Origin: Flagellimonas taeanensis
Lineage (GTDB): Bacteria > Bacteroidota > Bacteroidia > Flavobacteriales > Flavobacteriaceae
Direction of reading: 5' to 3'
Assembly (NCBI RefSeq): GCF_003584105.1
Contig: NZ_QXFO01000027.1
Location: forward strand, 416,158 to 480,157
Length of the DNA: 64,000 nucleotides
Shown one piece after another: positions 20,640 to 30,400 of the stretch. Both the position numbers and the translations under genes were made by a program. The notes beneath the pieces were generated by a model. That model had not been told where the DNA came from and ran no database searches. It saw only the letters and a program-made list of their open reading frames with translations. Position 1 is the stretch's first letter. The number at the start of each line of letters is the position of its first letter.

Positions 20640-21233
20640 TTACTCTTTTTGACAGCCTTTTATAATCATCTCCAATCCCCATTCCAATGTTTCGATGGAT
20701 TCTGCCGTGGTCAGGTCACAGACATCTTTGGTAGCAATGATGGATTCAATGCCCATCAGTACCACAGAAATATTCTTTAGTTTATTCTTCGTTTTCATAT
20801 CTAGGGCAATGGTGTTTGAATCAAAATAAGCACCGATGGCCGAAATTCTATTTTGCCCTCTTTGAAGTTTTGGGTTGGATGAGGAGAGAACGGCTGCCAA
20901 AAATTTTCGGGAGGTCTTTTCATTGTCCAGCGCAAATTTGAGATAGGCTTTTTGAAACCCCAGCATGGCTTCCAGTAAAGAGCTGTTTTTGTACTGTTCC
21001 ATCAAAACTGTGGGATCGGGTACATTGAGCTGGAGCAGGAGTTCTGTGGAAATGGCATCTACGTTGGTGTAATATCTGTAAATGGTAGCCCTAGAAATAC
21101 CTGCTTTTTCCGCAATATCCTCCATTGTGGGCTCCTTGCCCATTTCCAGAAGTTGTTGGGTTGCAAGCAGAATTTTCTTTCGGGTTTCCTGTTTTTGGCT
21201 TTTTCGGCCAGATTGTAAGTGTTCCTTTTTCAT
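20640..21233 (-). CDS. TetR/AcrR-family transcriptional regulator, likely autoregulated
   Basis: The 197-residue product has a TetR-type N-terminal helix-turn-helix (about residues 10-60: TRKKILLATQQLLEMG...EDIAEKAGISRATIYRYY) and an all-helical C-terminal ligand domain without recognisable specificity. The ATG at 21233 gives the standard TetR N-terminus; an in-frame ATG at 21263 would place operator-like sequence inside the gene. It is divergent from the cupin gene, with two matching inverted repeats between them (21233-21248 and 21286-21301), the nearer one touching its own start codon. It probably represses itself and the cupin gene. The inducer is unknown. Confidence 0.88.
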   Translation of the reverse strand: MKKEHLQSGRKSQKQETRKKILLATQQLLEMGKEPTMEDIAEKAGISRATIYRYYTNVDAISTELLLQLNVPDPTVLMEQYKNSSLLEAMLGFQKAYLKFALDNEKTSRKFLAAVLSSSNPKLQRGQNRISAIGAYFDSNTIALDMKTKNKLKNISVVLMGIESIIATKDVCDLTTAESIETLEWGLEMIIKGCQKE

Positions 21234-21248
21234 GAGACAAATATCTCG
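21233..21248. promoter_or_regulatory. Operator-like inverted repeat 1 (TetR side)
   Basis: TGAGACAAATATCTCG: half-sites GAGA and TCTC around a 6-nt spacer. It differs from repeat 2 at only 2 of 16 positions. It lies immediately upstream of the TetR start codon, where a bound repressor would block its transcription or translation start. Confidence 0.6.
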
Positions 21249-21254
21249 TAAAAT

Positions 21255-21285
21255 TTTGAACAAAGAAAATTAATCTATATGTTTG
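21255..21285 (+). promoter_or_regulatory. Promoter of the cupin gene
   Basis: TTTG at 21255-21258, 19 nt spacer, and TATGTTTG at 21278-21285: a full match to the Bacteroidota consensus. The expected transcription start near 21292 falls inside operator repeat 2, giving a leader of about 15 nt before the ATG at 21307. Confidence 0.75.
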
Positions 21286-21302
21286 TGAGACAAAAATCTC
21301 AC
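21285..21302. promoter_or_regulatory. Operator-like inverted repeat 2 (cupin side)
   Basis: GTGAGA and TCTCAC form a perfect 6-bp inverted repeat around CAAAAA. It overlaps the last base of the cupin -7 box and the predicted transcription start. Its centre is 53 bp from that of repeat 1, about five helical turns, so two bound dimers would lie on the same DNA face. Confidence 0.65.
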
Positions 21303-21306
21303 GAAA

Positions 21307-21753
21307 ATGAAAAGCAATGCTTCAAAATGGGTTTTAGGGCAAAAGGTAACCCTGCATCCAACTACTGGTGATTATGATATGGTGGTCTGTGAAACACCGG
21401 CAGAGGCGCAAGGGCCGCCTCCGCACATACACACTCAATACAAGGAAGCTTTTTTGGTGATAGCCGGTGAATTGGAGTTTTTCATTGATGGCAAGATTCA
21501 AGTGTGTAGGGCGGGGGAATCGGTGGATGTGCCACCAGGAACCTTACATACCTTTAGCAATAAGCAAAATCAGCCTTGTACATGGGTCAACATTCATAGT
21601 CCGAAAGGCTTTTCATCTTTTTTTGAAACCTTTGGTGTTTCTGAAACCGAAACCGATGCGGTTCAGAAATCTGTGCACCCAGAGACAATTCAAAAAGTAT
21701 TGGCAACCGCAAAGGATTACGATATGCTTATTCCCCCACCTCCCCAAGAATAG
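21307..21753 (+). CDS. Cupin-domain protein, 148 aa
   Basis: A single-domain cupin. The first motif is visible as [18 protein letters not shown], with two His and one Glu of the usual metal site, and the second as [11 protein letters not shown], giving the final His. Such proteins range from small dioxygenases and isomerases to ligand-binding proteins, and the substrate cannot be deduced. It is divergent from a TetR-family gene and has the best-formed promoter-operator arrangement in the window, so it is probably the regulator's main target. queG follows after 49 nt and may share the transcript. Confidence 0.85.
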   Translation: MKSNASKWVLGQKVTLHPTTGDYDMVVCETPAEAQGPPPHIHTQYKEAFLVIAGELEFFIDGKIQVCRAGESVDVPPGTLHTFSNKQNQPCTWVNIHSPKGFSSFFETFGVSETETDAVQKSVHPETIQKVLATAKDYDMLIPPPPQE

Positions 21754-21802
21754 TTCGTCACCTTTTGTATCTTGGTGCTTCCATTTCTATTGGAAGTACA
21801 CA

Positions 21803-22744
21803 ATGACAAATTCTAAAAGAGTTCATACCGATTTGATCAAGACCGAAGCCAAGCGCCTCGGTTTTTTGTCTTGCGGTGTTTCCAAAGCAGGATTTTTGGA
21901 GGAGGAGGCCCCTCGTTTGGAAAAATGGCTCAACCAGAACAGGCATGGGGAGATGCAGTACATGGAAAACCATTTTGACAAGCGTCTCGACCCCACAAAA
22001 CTGGTGGAAGGTTCCAAATCGGTCATTTCCTTGTTGTTGAATTACTTTCCGTCTGAACAGCAAAACCCAGATTCCTATAAGATTTCCAAGTATGCCTACG
22101 GAACGGATTATCACTTTGTGATAAAGGACAAGCTCAAAAGTCTGTTGCATTTCATCCAAGAAGAAATCGGGGAAGTATATGGTAGGGCCTTTGTGGATTC
22201 CGCGCCTGTACTGGACAAGGCTTGGGCATCCCGCAGTGGTCTGGGCTGGATCGGGAAGCACAGTAACCTGTTGACCCAAAAAGTGGGTTCTTTTTATTTT
22301 ATTGCCGAATTGATCGTGGATTTGGAATTGGAATACGACACGCCGGTCACCGATCATTGCGGTACCTGCACCGCTTGCATCGATGCCTGCCCCACCGAGG
22401 CCATCGTGGAGCCCTATGTGGTGGATGGGAGCAAGTGCATATCCTATTTCACCATCGAACTGAAAAATGAAATTCCCGGGGAGTTCCAGGGAAAATTTGA
22501 TGAATGGATGTTCGGATGCGATGTCTGCCAGGATGTGTGCCCCTGGAACCGATTTTCCAAACCGCACCGGGAACCTTTGTTCGACCCCCATCCAGAATTG
22601 TTGTCATTCACTAAAAAGGATTGGGAAGAAATCACTGAAGATGTTTTCAAAAAGGTGTTCCAAAAATCAGCGGTGAAACGGGCCAAACTTTCTGGCTTGA
22701 AGCGAAACATCGACTTCATCAAGAATAAAAATCACAGCACATAA
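21803..22744 (+). CDS. queG: Epoxyqueuosine reductase QueG
   Basis: QueG reduces epoxyqueuosine to queuosine in tRNA, using cobalamin and two [4Fe-4S] clusters. The 313-residue protein has the N-terminal DUF1730 region, the [15 protein letters not shown]...[12 protein letters not shown] segment, and Cys groups [12 protein letters not shown] and [10 protein letters not shown] for the two clusters. The ATG at 21803 is chosen; the frame is open 336 bases further upstream, but that part overlaps the cupin gene in another frame and encodes nothing related. It lacks the C-terminal HEAT-like repeats of the longer QueG form. Confidence 0.93.
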   Translation: MTNSKRVHTDLIKTEAKRLGFLSCGVSKAGFLEEEAPRLEKWLNQNRHGEMQYMENHFDKRLDPTKLVEGSKSVISLLLNYFPSEQQNPDSYKISKYAYGTDYHFVIKDKLKSLLHFIQEEIGEVYGRAFVDSAPVLDKAWASRSGLGWIGKHSNLLTQKVGSFYFIAELIVDLELEYDTPVTDHCGTCTACIDACPTEAIVEPYVVDGSKCISYFTIELKNEIPGEFQGKFDEWMFGCDVCQDVCPWNRFSKPHREPLFDPHPELLSFTKKDWEEITEDVFKKVFQKSAVKRAKLSGLKRNIDFIKNKNHST

Positions 22745-22862
22745 TTGCCAAAAATGCTTCATTTGATGATTTGGATGGAAAAAATGCTATATTGAAGGTG
22801 TTTTTTTTGAGGAATTGATATTTGCCCAAAAGCCAGATAACAAAACTAACCGAACTCCGACC

Positions 22863-24410
22863 ATGATCAAGATTACAAAACCCAAATTGAGTTTTTGGCA
22901 GATTTTCAATATGAACGTTGGGTTCCTTGGGATCCAATATAGCTTTGGGCTTCAGCAGAGTGCCGTGAACTCTATTTTTCTTTGGCTTGGTGCAAAAGAA
23001 GAGATGCTGCCCATACTGAACATAGCAGGCCCTGTAACCGGATTGGTGGTCCAGCCAATAGTTGGGGCGATTTCGGACAAAACATGGTCGTTTAAATGGG
23101 GCCGTAGGAAACCGTTCTTTTTGATAGGCGCAATTATGGCAAGTATTTGCCTTTTTGCCTTTCCCCAAAGCCCTTCCCTGTGGTTTGCCGCTGGGTTGTT
23201 TTGGATTTTGGATGTGGGCAACAACATGGCTATGGAACCCTATCGTGCCTTTGTTGGGGATAAACTCCCAGATGAGCAGTTGAGTTTGGGTTACCAAATG
23301 CAAAGTCTTTTTGTCGGGGCTGGGATTTTATTGGCGACTGGGGCCATTGTTTTTTTTCAGAAATTTTTTGGCGCTGAAGAGCCAGAAGTCATTGGCGTAA
23401 TCCCCAAATGGGTATTTTACCCTTTTCTGATAGGTTCCATTTTGTCCATAGCGACCATTCTATGGTCGGTATGGAAAACTCCTGAGATTCCCCCAAGTGA
23501 GGAAGAAATAAAAAGCATACGTGAATTTAACAAAGGCAAGCCTTCTGCATTTGTCCAGATAGTAGGAGTGGTATTCATCCTTTTTTCACTACCCTTGTTA
23601 TTGGGCTTTTTAATTGGCAAACAATACCCAGCTTTGTTCGAAGACATCAATTTATGGGTGGTCATCGTGCTGTTGATTTGTGCTGTTTGGTTCTCTTACC
23701 TTTTTCGCCTGATAAAAAAGAATACGGACAATACCTCGATTAAAAAGTTTGCAGATGTTTTGGCCCCTTTCTTGGAAGTGGGGAATGCTGTAAAGGATAT
23801 GCCTAGGTTCATGTGGAAAATAGCTGCGGTTTATCTTTTCCAGTGGTATGCATTGTTTGTGTATTGGCAATTCATTACGCCGCTTCTGCGAGTCACCATG
23901 GAAATGGATACTTCCGAAGCAACTGCCCAAGCAGCAACAATGAGTTTGACTTATAATATTGTGACTACGGTCGTTGCGCTTCTTTTGGTGCCATTGACAG
24001 TGCGCTTCGGGGGTAAGAAGGTTTATGCTTTAAGCTTGGTTGGCACGGCCGTTGCCCTTTTTGCCATTCCACAGATTTCAGATCCTGTCCATGTGTTGTA
24101 TCCCATGGTATTGTTCGGTATAGGTTGGGCAGCCATGATGGGCATACCTTACAGCATGGTCTCCAAAATTGTGCCACAGCAACGCCGGGGGGTATATATG
24201 GGAATTTTGAATATGATGATTGTGATTCCCATGTTTATACAGACCATTTCTTTTGGTCCTATCTTTAAGCATCTGTTGGTGGCAAATTCCGTGAATGCTA
24301 TCCTATTTGCCGGGGCTTGCTTTGTTGTCGCAGCAATTTTGGCCATGCGGCTCACCCTTCCCAAAAGCAAGAGGGATACCGAACTGGATGTGGAAATCCC
24401 GGAGATATAG
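22863..24410 (+). CDS. MFS/GPH-type sugar transporter, maltose or sucrose-like
   Basis: A 515-residue polytopic transporter with about twelve helices. The SDKTWSFKWGRRKPFF loop between helices 2 and 3 and the GNNMAMEPYRAFVGD segment are typical of the SUC/SLC45-like and maltose/moltooligosaccharide permeases of Bacteroidota. It likely moves a disaccharide with a cation, but there is no saccharide-utilisation gene next to it to fix the substrate. ATG 22863 is chosen because the residues from the upstream ATG at 22815 (FAQKPDNKTNRTPT) are polar and lie over a possible promoter (-7 like GATATTTG at 22817-22824). Confidence 0.82.
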   Translation: MIKITKPKLSFWQIFNMNVGFLGIQYSFGLQQSAVNSIFLWLGAKEEMLPILNIAGPVTGLVVQPIVGAISDKTWSFKWGRRKPFFLIGAIMASICLFAFPQSPSLWFAAGLFWILDVGNNMAMEPYRAFVGDKLPDEQLSLGYQMQSLFVGAGILLATGAIVFFQKFFGAEEPEVIGVIPKWVFYPFLIGSILSIATILWSVWKTPEIPPSEEEIKSIREFNKGKPSAFVQIVGVVFILFSLPLLLGFLIGKQYPALFEDINLWVVIVLLICAVWFSYLFRLIKKNTDNTSIKKFADVLAPFLEVGNAVKDMPRFMWKIAAVYLFQWYALFVYWQFITPLLRVTMEMDTSEATAQAATMSLTYNIVTTVVALLLVPLTVRFGGKKVYALSLVGTAVALFAIPQISDPVHVLYPMVLFGIGWAAMMGIPYSMVSKIVPQQRRGVYMGILNMMIVIPMFIQTISFGPIFKHLLVANSVNAILFAGACFVVAAILAMRLTLPKSKRDTELDVEIPEI

Positions 24411-24421
24411 AAGGGGGCTTA

Positions 24422-24446
24422 AAACCTTTATTGTGGTTTAAGGTTT
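24422..24446 (+). terminator. Weak terminator-like hairpin after the transporter
   Basis: AAACCTT (24422-24428) pairs with AAGGTTT (24440-24446) around an 11-nt loop, followed by an AT-rich run. The stem has only two G-C pairs and the T tract is broken, so termination is doubtful. Confidence 0.3.
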
Positions 24447-24527
24447 GATTTTATATCAAAATTGGTGTTTATGGTATTACCTAAAAACCATGGAATGCCC
24501 TACCTTTACTCTTTCATTAGCTACTAT

Positions 24528-26825
24528 ATGAGTAAGGAAAAACAAAGAAGGGAAGCGTTACTTTATCACGCAAAGCCACAACCAGGAAAGATAAAGATAG
24601 TACCGACCAAACCGTATTCCACCCAAAGAGACTTGGCATTGGCCTACTCCCCCGGAGTAGCGGAACCTTGTTTGGAGATCGCAAAGAACAAGGACGATGT
24701 CTATAAATATACCGCCAAGGGAAACATTGTTGCTGTCATATCCAACGGAACGGCCGTTCTGGGATTGGGCAATATTGGCCCGGAGGCATCAAAACCCGTG
24801 ATGGAGGGAAAAAGCCTTCTGTTCAAGATTTTTGCCGATATCGACGGGATTGATATTGAATTGGATACTGAGGACGTAGATAAGTTCATTGAAACTGTCA
24901 AAACCATAGCCCCTACGTTTGGGGGCATCAACCTGGAAGATATCAAGGCACCCGAGGCCTTTGAGATAGAAAGGCGCCTGAAGGAAGAACTGGACATTCC
25001 GGTCATGCACGATGACCAGCACGGCACCGCCATCATTTCGGCAGCAGCCTTGCTCAATGCCCTGGAAATCGCCAATAAGAAAATAGAGGAAGTGAAGATC
25101 GTGGTCAGTGGCGCAGGAGCCGCCGCCGTTTCCTGTACCCGTCTATACAAAGCGTTCGGCGCACGTGGGGAGAACATAGTAATGTTGGACAGCAAGGGGG
25201 TCATCCGAAGCGACAGGGAAAACCTTTCCTCGGAAAAAGCAGAGTTTGCTACCGATCGTAAAATAGACACACTTGATGAGGCGATGGTGGATTCCGATGT
25301 GTTCATCGGGCTTTCCATAGCCAATATTGTTACGCCAAAGATGCTCAAGTCCATGGCGAAGGACCCCATCGTTTTTGCCATGGCCAATCCAGACCCAGAA
25401 ATCGAATATGACCTGGCCTGCAAGACCCGAAAGGACATCATTATGGCAACAGGCCGCTCGGACCATCCTAACCAAGTGAACAATGTGTTGGGATTCCCCT
25501 TTATTTTTAGGGGGGCTTTGGATGTCAGGGCCACCAAGATCAACGAAGAAATGAAAATGGCCGCGGTCATGGCCTTGGCCGATTTGACCCGGGAATCCGT
25601 GCCAGAGCAGGTGAACATTGCCTATGATACCACACGATTGGCCTTTGGGAGGGACTACATCATCCCAAAACCTTTTGATCCCCGATTGATCACCAAGATC
25701 CCGCCAGCAGTGGCAAGGGCAGCCATGGAAAGTGGTGTGGCCAAGTATCCCATTCAAGACTGGGATAGGTATGAGGAGGAACTCTACCAAAGATCGGGCA
25801 ACGACAACAAAGTGGTCCGATTGATGCACAATAGGGCCAAACAGAACCCCAAGCGTATCGTTTTTGCCGAAGCGGAATTGTTGGATGTGCTGAAAGCGGC
25901 ACAGATTGTCCACGATGAGGGCATTGCGACCCCCATACTTTTAGGGCATAGGGAGACCATAGAGAACCTTAAGAAAGAACTCGATTTTGATGCCAAGGTA
26001 CCGATCATTGATCCAAGGGCAGATGAATCCAAGGAGTTGAGGACAAAATATGCATTGAAACTCTGGGAGTCCAGAAAACGCAAGGGAGAGACCAAGTACA
26101 GTGCTCGTGTGAACATGGGCAAGCGCAACTATTTTGGCGCCATGATGCTCCAAGAAGGCGATGCCGATGGGATGATCTCGGGATATTCAAGATCTTACCC
26201 AAGGGTGCTCCGTCCCGTATTCGAGGTGCTGGGAAGGGCCAAAGGAGTGAAAAATGCCTCCACGGTGAACATCATGATCACCGAACGGGGCCCACTTTTC
26301 TTGGCAGATACGTCCATCAACATTGATCCAACTGCAGAGGATTTGGCAGAGATTGCACGAATGACCGCCAATGTGGCAAAGACCTTTGGTTTCAACCCTG
26401 TGATGGCCATGCTTTCTTATGCAAACTTTGGATCGTCTAGTCACCCACATGCACAAAAAGTGAAGGAGGCGGTTCGGATATTGCACGAAACAGATCCCGA
26501 TCTAGTCGTGGATGGAGAGATCCAGACTGATTTTGCCCTGAGCCAAGAGCTGTGCAACAATAATTTCCCATTTTCAAAAATATCCGGTAAAAAGGTGAAC
26601 ACGCTGATCTTTCCGAATTTGGAATCGGCCAATATCACCTACAAACTGCTCAAGGGACTGAACGAAGCGGATTCCATCGGTCCCATCATGTTGGGATTGC
26701 CCAGGGCGGCCCACATCCTGCAATTGGGTGCCAGTGTGGATGAAATGGTGAACATGGCCGCCGTTGCGGTCATTGATGCCCAAGAACGCGAAAAAAGGAA
26801 AAAGGCTAGAATGGAAGCGGAATAA
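24528..26825 (+). CDS. maeB: NADP-dependent malic enzyme with C-terminal phosphotransacetylase-like domain
   Basis: This enzyme decarboxylates malate to pyruvate, forming NADPH for biosynthesis. At 765 residues it is the long MaeB type: malic enzyme N-terminal domain (YSPGVAEPCLEIA, Asp/Glu metal site around HDDQHGTAI), NAD(P)-binding domain (VVSGAGAAAVSC), then a phosphate acetyl/butyryltransferase-like domain from about residue 430 that is regulatory in characterised MaeB proteins. ATG 24528 gives the conserved MSKEKQRREALLYH start; in-frame ATGs at 24462 and 24495 add only nonconserved residues. Confidence 0.95.
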   Translation: MSKEKQRREALLYHAKPQPGKIKIVPTKPYSTQRDLALAYSPGVAEPCLEIAKNKDDVYKYTAKGNIVAVISNGTAVLGLGNIGPEASKPVMEGKSLLFKIFADIDGIDIELDTEDVDKFIETVKTIAPTFGGINLEDIKAPEAFEIERRLKEELDIPVMHDDQHGTAIISAAALLNALEIANKKIEEVKIVVSGAGAAAVSCTRLYKAFGARGENIVMLDSKGVIRSDRENLSSEKAEFATDRKIDTLDEAMVDSDVFIGLSIANIVTPKMLKSMAKDPIVFAMANPDPEIEYDLACKTRKDIIMATGRSDHPNQVNNVLGFPFIFRGALDVRATKINEEMKMAAVMALADLTRESVPEQVNIAYDTTRLAFGRDYIIPKPFDPRLITKIPPAVARAAMESGVAKYPIQDWDRYEEELYQRSGNDNKVVRLMHNRAKQNPKRIVFAEAELLDVLKAAQIVHDEGIATPILLGHRETIENLKKELDFDAKVPIIDPRADESKELRTKYALKLWESRKRKGETKYSARVNMGKRNYFGAMMLQEGDADGMISGYSRSYPRVLRPVFEVLGRAKGVKNASTVNIMITERGPLFLADTSINIDPTAEDLAEIARMTANVAKTFGFNPVMAMLSYANFGSSSHPHAQKVKEAVRILHETDPDLVVDGEIQTDFALSQELCNNNFPFSKISGKKVNTLIFPNLESANITYKLLKGLNEADSIGPIMLGLPRAAHILQLGASVDEMVNMAAVAVIDAQEREKRKKARMEAE

Positions 26826-26861
26826 GGTTCCAAATCGATTGCCGAACAATCCGGAAAGACT

Positions 26862-27443
26862 ATGATCGACCATTTAAGAGGAAGACTGGTAGAAAAAAAT
26901 CCCACCTATGTGGTAGTGGAGTGCCATGGCGTGGGCTATTTTCTGAACATTTCGCTGCACACTTTTTCGTTGCTGAAAGACGAAGAGAACATCCATATAT
27001 ATACCCATTTATTGATCAAGGAAGATTCCCATACCCTTTTCGGTTTTATGGAAAGGTCGGAACGTGAGATTTTCCGCTTGTTGATCTCGGTCTCAGGGGT
27101 GGGGTCCAGCACGGCAAGGACCATGTTGTCCTCCCTTTCCCCTACCGATGTGAGGGATGCCATTGCTAGTGGGGACGTAGCTTCCATACAGGCTGTCAAA
27201 GGGATCGGGGCCAAGACGGCCCAGCGTGTGATCTTGGACCTCAAGGACAAGATTTTGAAAGTCCTGGACATGGGTGAAGTTTCAACAGAATCAAACAATA
27301 CAAATAAAGAAGAAGCGTTATCTGCATTAGAGGTTCTTGGTTTCGCCAGACGACAATCTGAAAAGGTGGTCGAGAAGGTGTTGTCCCAAGACGCTTCGCT
27401 AAGCGTTGAGAACATTATTAAACGGGCGCTGAAAAATTTGTAA
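26862..27443 (+). CDS. ruvA: Holliday junction DNA helicase subunit RuvA
   Basis: RuvA binds the four-way junction as a tetramer and recruits RuvB. The 193-residue protein has the OB-fold N-terminal domain (MIDHLRGRLVEKNPTYVVVE), two helix-hairpin-helix motifs (ISVSGVGSSTARTML and VKGIGAKTAQRVILDL), and the C-terminal RuvB-binding domain (EALSALEVLGF...). It is 36 nt downstream of maeB and 5 nt upstream of sprA, so transcription of the very long sprA gene may depend on the ruvA promoter. Confidence 0.97.
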   Translation: MIDHLRGRLVEKNPTYVVVECHGVGYFLNISLHTFSLLKDEENIHIYTHLLIKEDSHTLFGFMERSEREIFRLLISVSGVGSSTARTMLSSLSPTDVRDAIASGDVASIQAVKGIGAKTAQRVILDLKDKILKVLDMGEVSTESNNTNKEEALSALEVLGFARRQSEKVVEKVLSQDASLSVENIIKRALKNL

Positions 27444-27448
27444 CTAGT

Positions 27449-30400
27449 TTGAAAAAAGGGGCAAAACCAATACTTAAACCAACAAGCTTTAAGTACTTCT
27501 TCTTTGTGGTTTGTTTCCTGTCCATAACCGCAATTTTCGGACAGGAGACCAACGAACAGGCTCAAGATACCGTACCATCGGGAGTTGAGCTTGGTCGCCT
27601 CATTTTGGAGAATCCTGACAGCATCATTGCCAAATACACTTACGACCCCAAGACCGATAGGTACATCTATACCGAAAGTGTAGGGGACTTCAATATCAAC
27701 CATCCCATCATCCTTACCCCAGAGCAATATTATGATCTGGTCCAAAAGGAACAGATGAGATCTTATTTCAAACAAAAAATAGACGCCTTTACAGGTAGAA
27801 AAGAAGGTAGTGAGGAAGCTAGAAAAAACCTCTTGCCCAATTTTTATGTGAACAGCAGTTTCTTTGAGTCCATCTTTGGAGGAAACACCATTGAAGTGGT
27901 CCCACAAGGTTCCGTGGCAATGGACCTTGGGGTCCTGTGGCAAAAAAATGACAATCCGGCCCTTTCGCCCAGAAACCGGACCAATCTCTCCTTCGATTTT
28001 GACCAGCGCATCAGTCTGAGCTTGTTGGGAAAAGTAGGGGAACGACTCCAGGTGACGGCCAATTATGACACCGAGGCCACGTTTGATTTTCAGAACCTCG
28101 TCAAACTGGACTATACGCCTACCGAAGATGACATTCTTCGCAAAATTGAAATAGGTAACGTCAACATGCCCTTGAACAGCTCGCTCATCACAGGGGCACA
28201 GAGCCTGTTCGGGGTCAAGACACAATTGCAGTTTGGAAAGACCACGGTGACCGCCGTTTTTTCCGAACAACGATCGCAGAACAATACCGTTGTGGCCCAA
28301 GGCGGGGGAACAGTGAATGAATTCTCCCTGACCGCTTTGGACTATGATGAGGACCGCCACTTTTTCTTGGCCCATTATTTTAGGGACAATTATGATCGTG
28401 CCCTCCAGAACTATCCCTTCATACAGAGCCAAGTGCAGATTACCCGTTTGGAAGTTTGGGTGACCAACCGGAACCAACAGACGCAAAATGTGAGGAACGT
28501 GGTGGCCATCCAAGATTTAGGGGAATCCGAATTGGGAAGAAATGGCCGCGAAAAGACCAGGATAGGGATTGCCAATGGTGATCCTGCAGGGTTTTTCAAT
28601 ATCATGGGAACGGACGTGTTGCCCCAGAACGCCGCTAACGATTATGATCCCAAGTTGATTGGGAATGGAGGTGCATTGACGCAGTCCATCCGGGACATTG
28701 CCACAGTGGAAGCAGGGTTCAATGTTCCAGGGTATCAGGTGAACCAAGGTTTTGACTATGCCATTTTGGAAAATGCCCGAAAACTGGAACAGGGCAGGGA
28801 TTATCAGTTCAACACCCAATTGGGCTACATCTCTTTGAGCCAGAGCTTGAGCAACGACGAAGTACTTGGGGTCGCTTTCCAATATACCATAAACGGACAG
28901 GTATTCCAAGTTGGGGAATTTGCCAACGGAGGGGTCGATGCCACAACGGTATCGGGGGGTGTCAATCCCATTATCGAGAACAACACCTTGATCTTGAAAC
29001 TGCTCAAGAGCAACATCACCAATGTGGAAGACCCTATTTGGGACTTGATGATGAAAAACATATACTCCACAGGAGCCTATCAGTTGAGCCAGGAAGACTT
29101 CAAACTGAACATCCTATACTCCGATCCCACGCCGCGGAACTACATCACACCTGTAGATCCGAACGCGGGTTGGCCGGATGGGCTTGAGGATCAAATATTA
29201 TTGAGGGTCTTCAACTTGGACCGATTGAACGTATACAACGATGTGCAGCCTGGAGGAGATGGCTTTTTCGATTATTATGAAGGAATAACCGTGGATTCCC
29301 AGTCTGGACGGATCATTTTCACAAAGGTGGAGCCTTTTGGGGAATACCTGTTCAACGAGTTGGGCGGTGGGGTCTACGATGTCAATAACGATCAAGGGTA
29401 CAACGCCAATCAAAGGCGCTACGTGTTTAGGAACATGTATGCCAAGACCAAGGCCGCTTCGCTTCAGGATGCGGAAAAGAACCGTTTCCAGTTGAAGGGA
29501 AGATACAAGTCACAGGGAAACAATGGTATTCCGATCGGGGCTTTCAACGTGCCTAGAGGGTCCGTGCGTGTCACTGCCGGGGGGCGTCAGCTTCAGGAAG
29601 GCATAGACTATACGGTAAACTATCAGGCGGGGACGGTACAGATACTGGATCCCAGTTTGGCGGCATCCGACACCCCCATCAATATTTCGGTGGAGAACAA
29701 TGCCGTTTTTGGCCAACAGACCCGAAGGTTTGCAGGAGTCAATGTGGAACACAGATTCAATGAAAACTTTGTTTTGGGAGGTACCATGATCAACCTGAAT
29801 GAGCGACCCCTTACCCAAAAATCCAACTATGGGGTGGAGCCCGTCAACAATACTATTTTCGGATTGAACGGAAACTTTAGTACGGAGTTGCCATTTTTGA
29901 CCCGATTGGCGAACAAATTGCCAAATATCGATACCGATGTGCCTTCCAATATGTCCTTGCGTGGAGAAGTGGCCTTTTTAAAACCCAATTCGCCCAAAAA
30001 TGCCGATTTCAGGGGGGAGACCACCACCTATCTCGATGATTTTGAGGGAGCGCAGGCCTTGATAGATATCCGTTCTTCCTTAGGGTGGACCTTGGCCAGC
30101 CCGCCGGTTGAATTTTTACAGGACCGCACTGGAATAGATGTGGGCCATGAACGCGCCAAAATGGCCTGGTACACCATCGACCCCATTTTCTACACCAACC
30201 AAAGACCATCAGGGATGTCCGATAACGATATTTCCCTAAACTCGACCCGAAGGGTGTTCATTGATGAGGTGTTCACCGAGACGGACATTGCCCAAGGGCA
30301 GACACAGGTGCAGAGCACGTTGGACATCGTGTACTATCCCAATCAAAAAGGACCCTACAATGCCAATCCAAGTTTTGAGACCGAAACGGCAGCCAACAAA

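Noticed and set aside
21467..21802. 112-codon upstream extension of queG
   Set aside because: It overlaps the cupin gene in another frame and the conserved QueG sequence begins at the ATG at 21803.
26936..28513. 525-codon open frame on the minus strand across ruvA and sprA
   Set aside because: It is antisense to two well-supported genes, has no recognisable domain and spans their boundary; long antisense frames arise from the codon bias of the sense genes.
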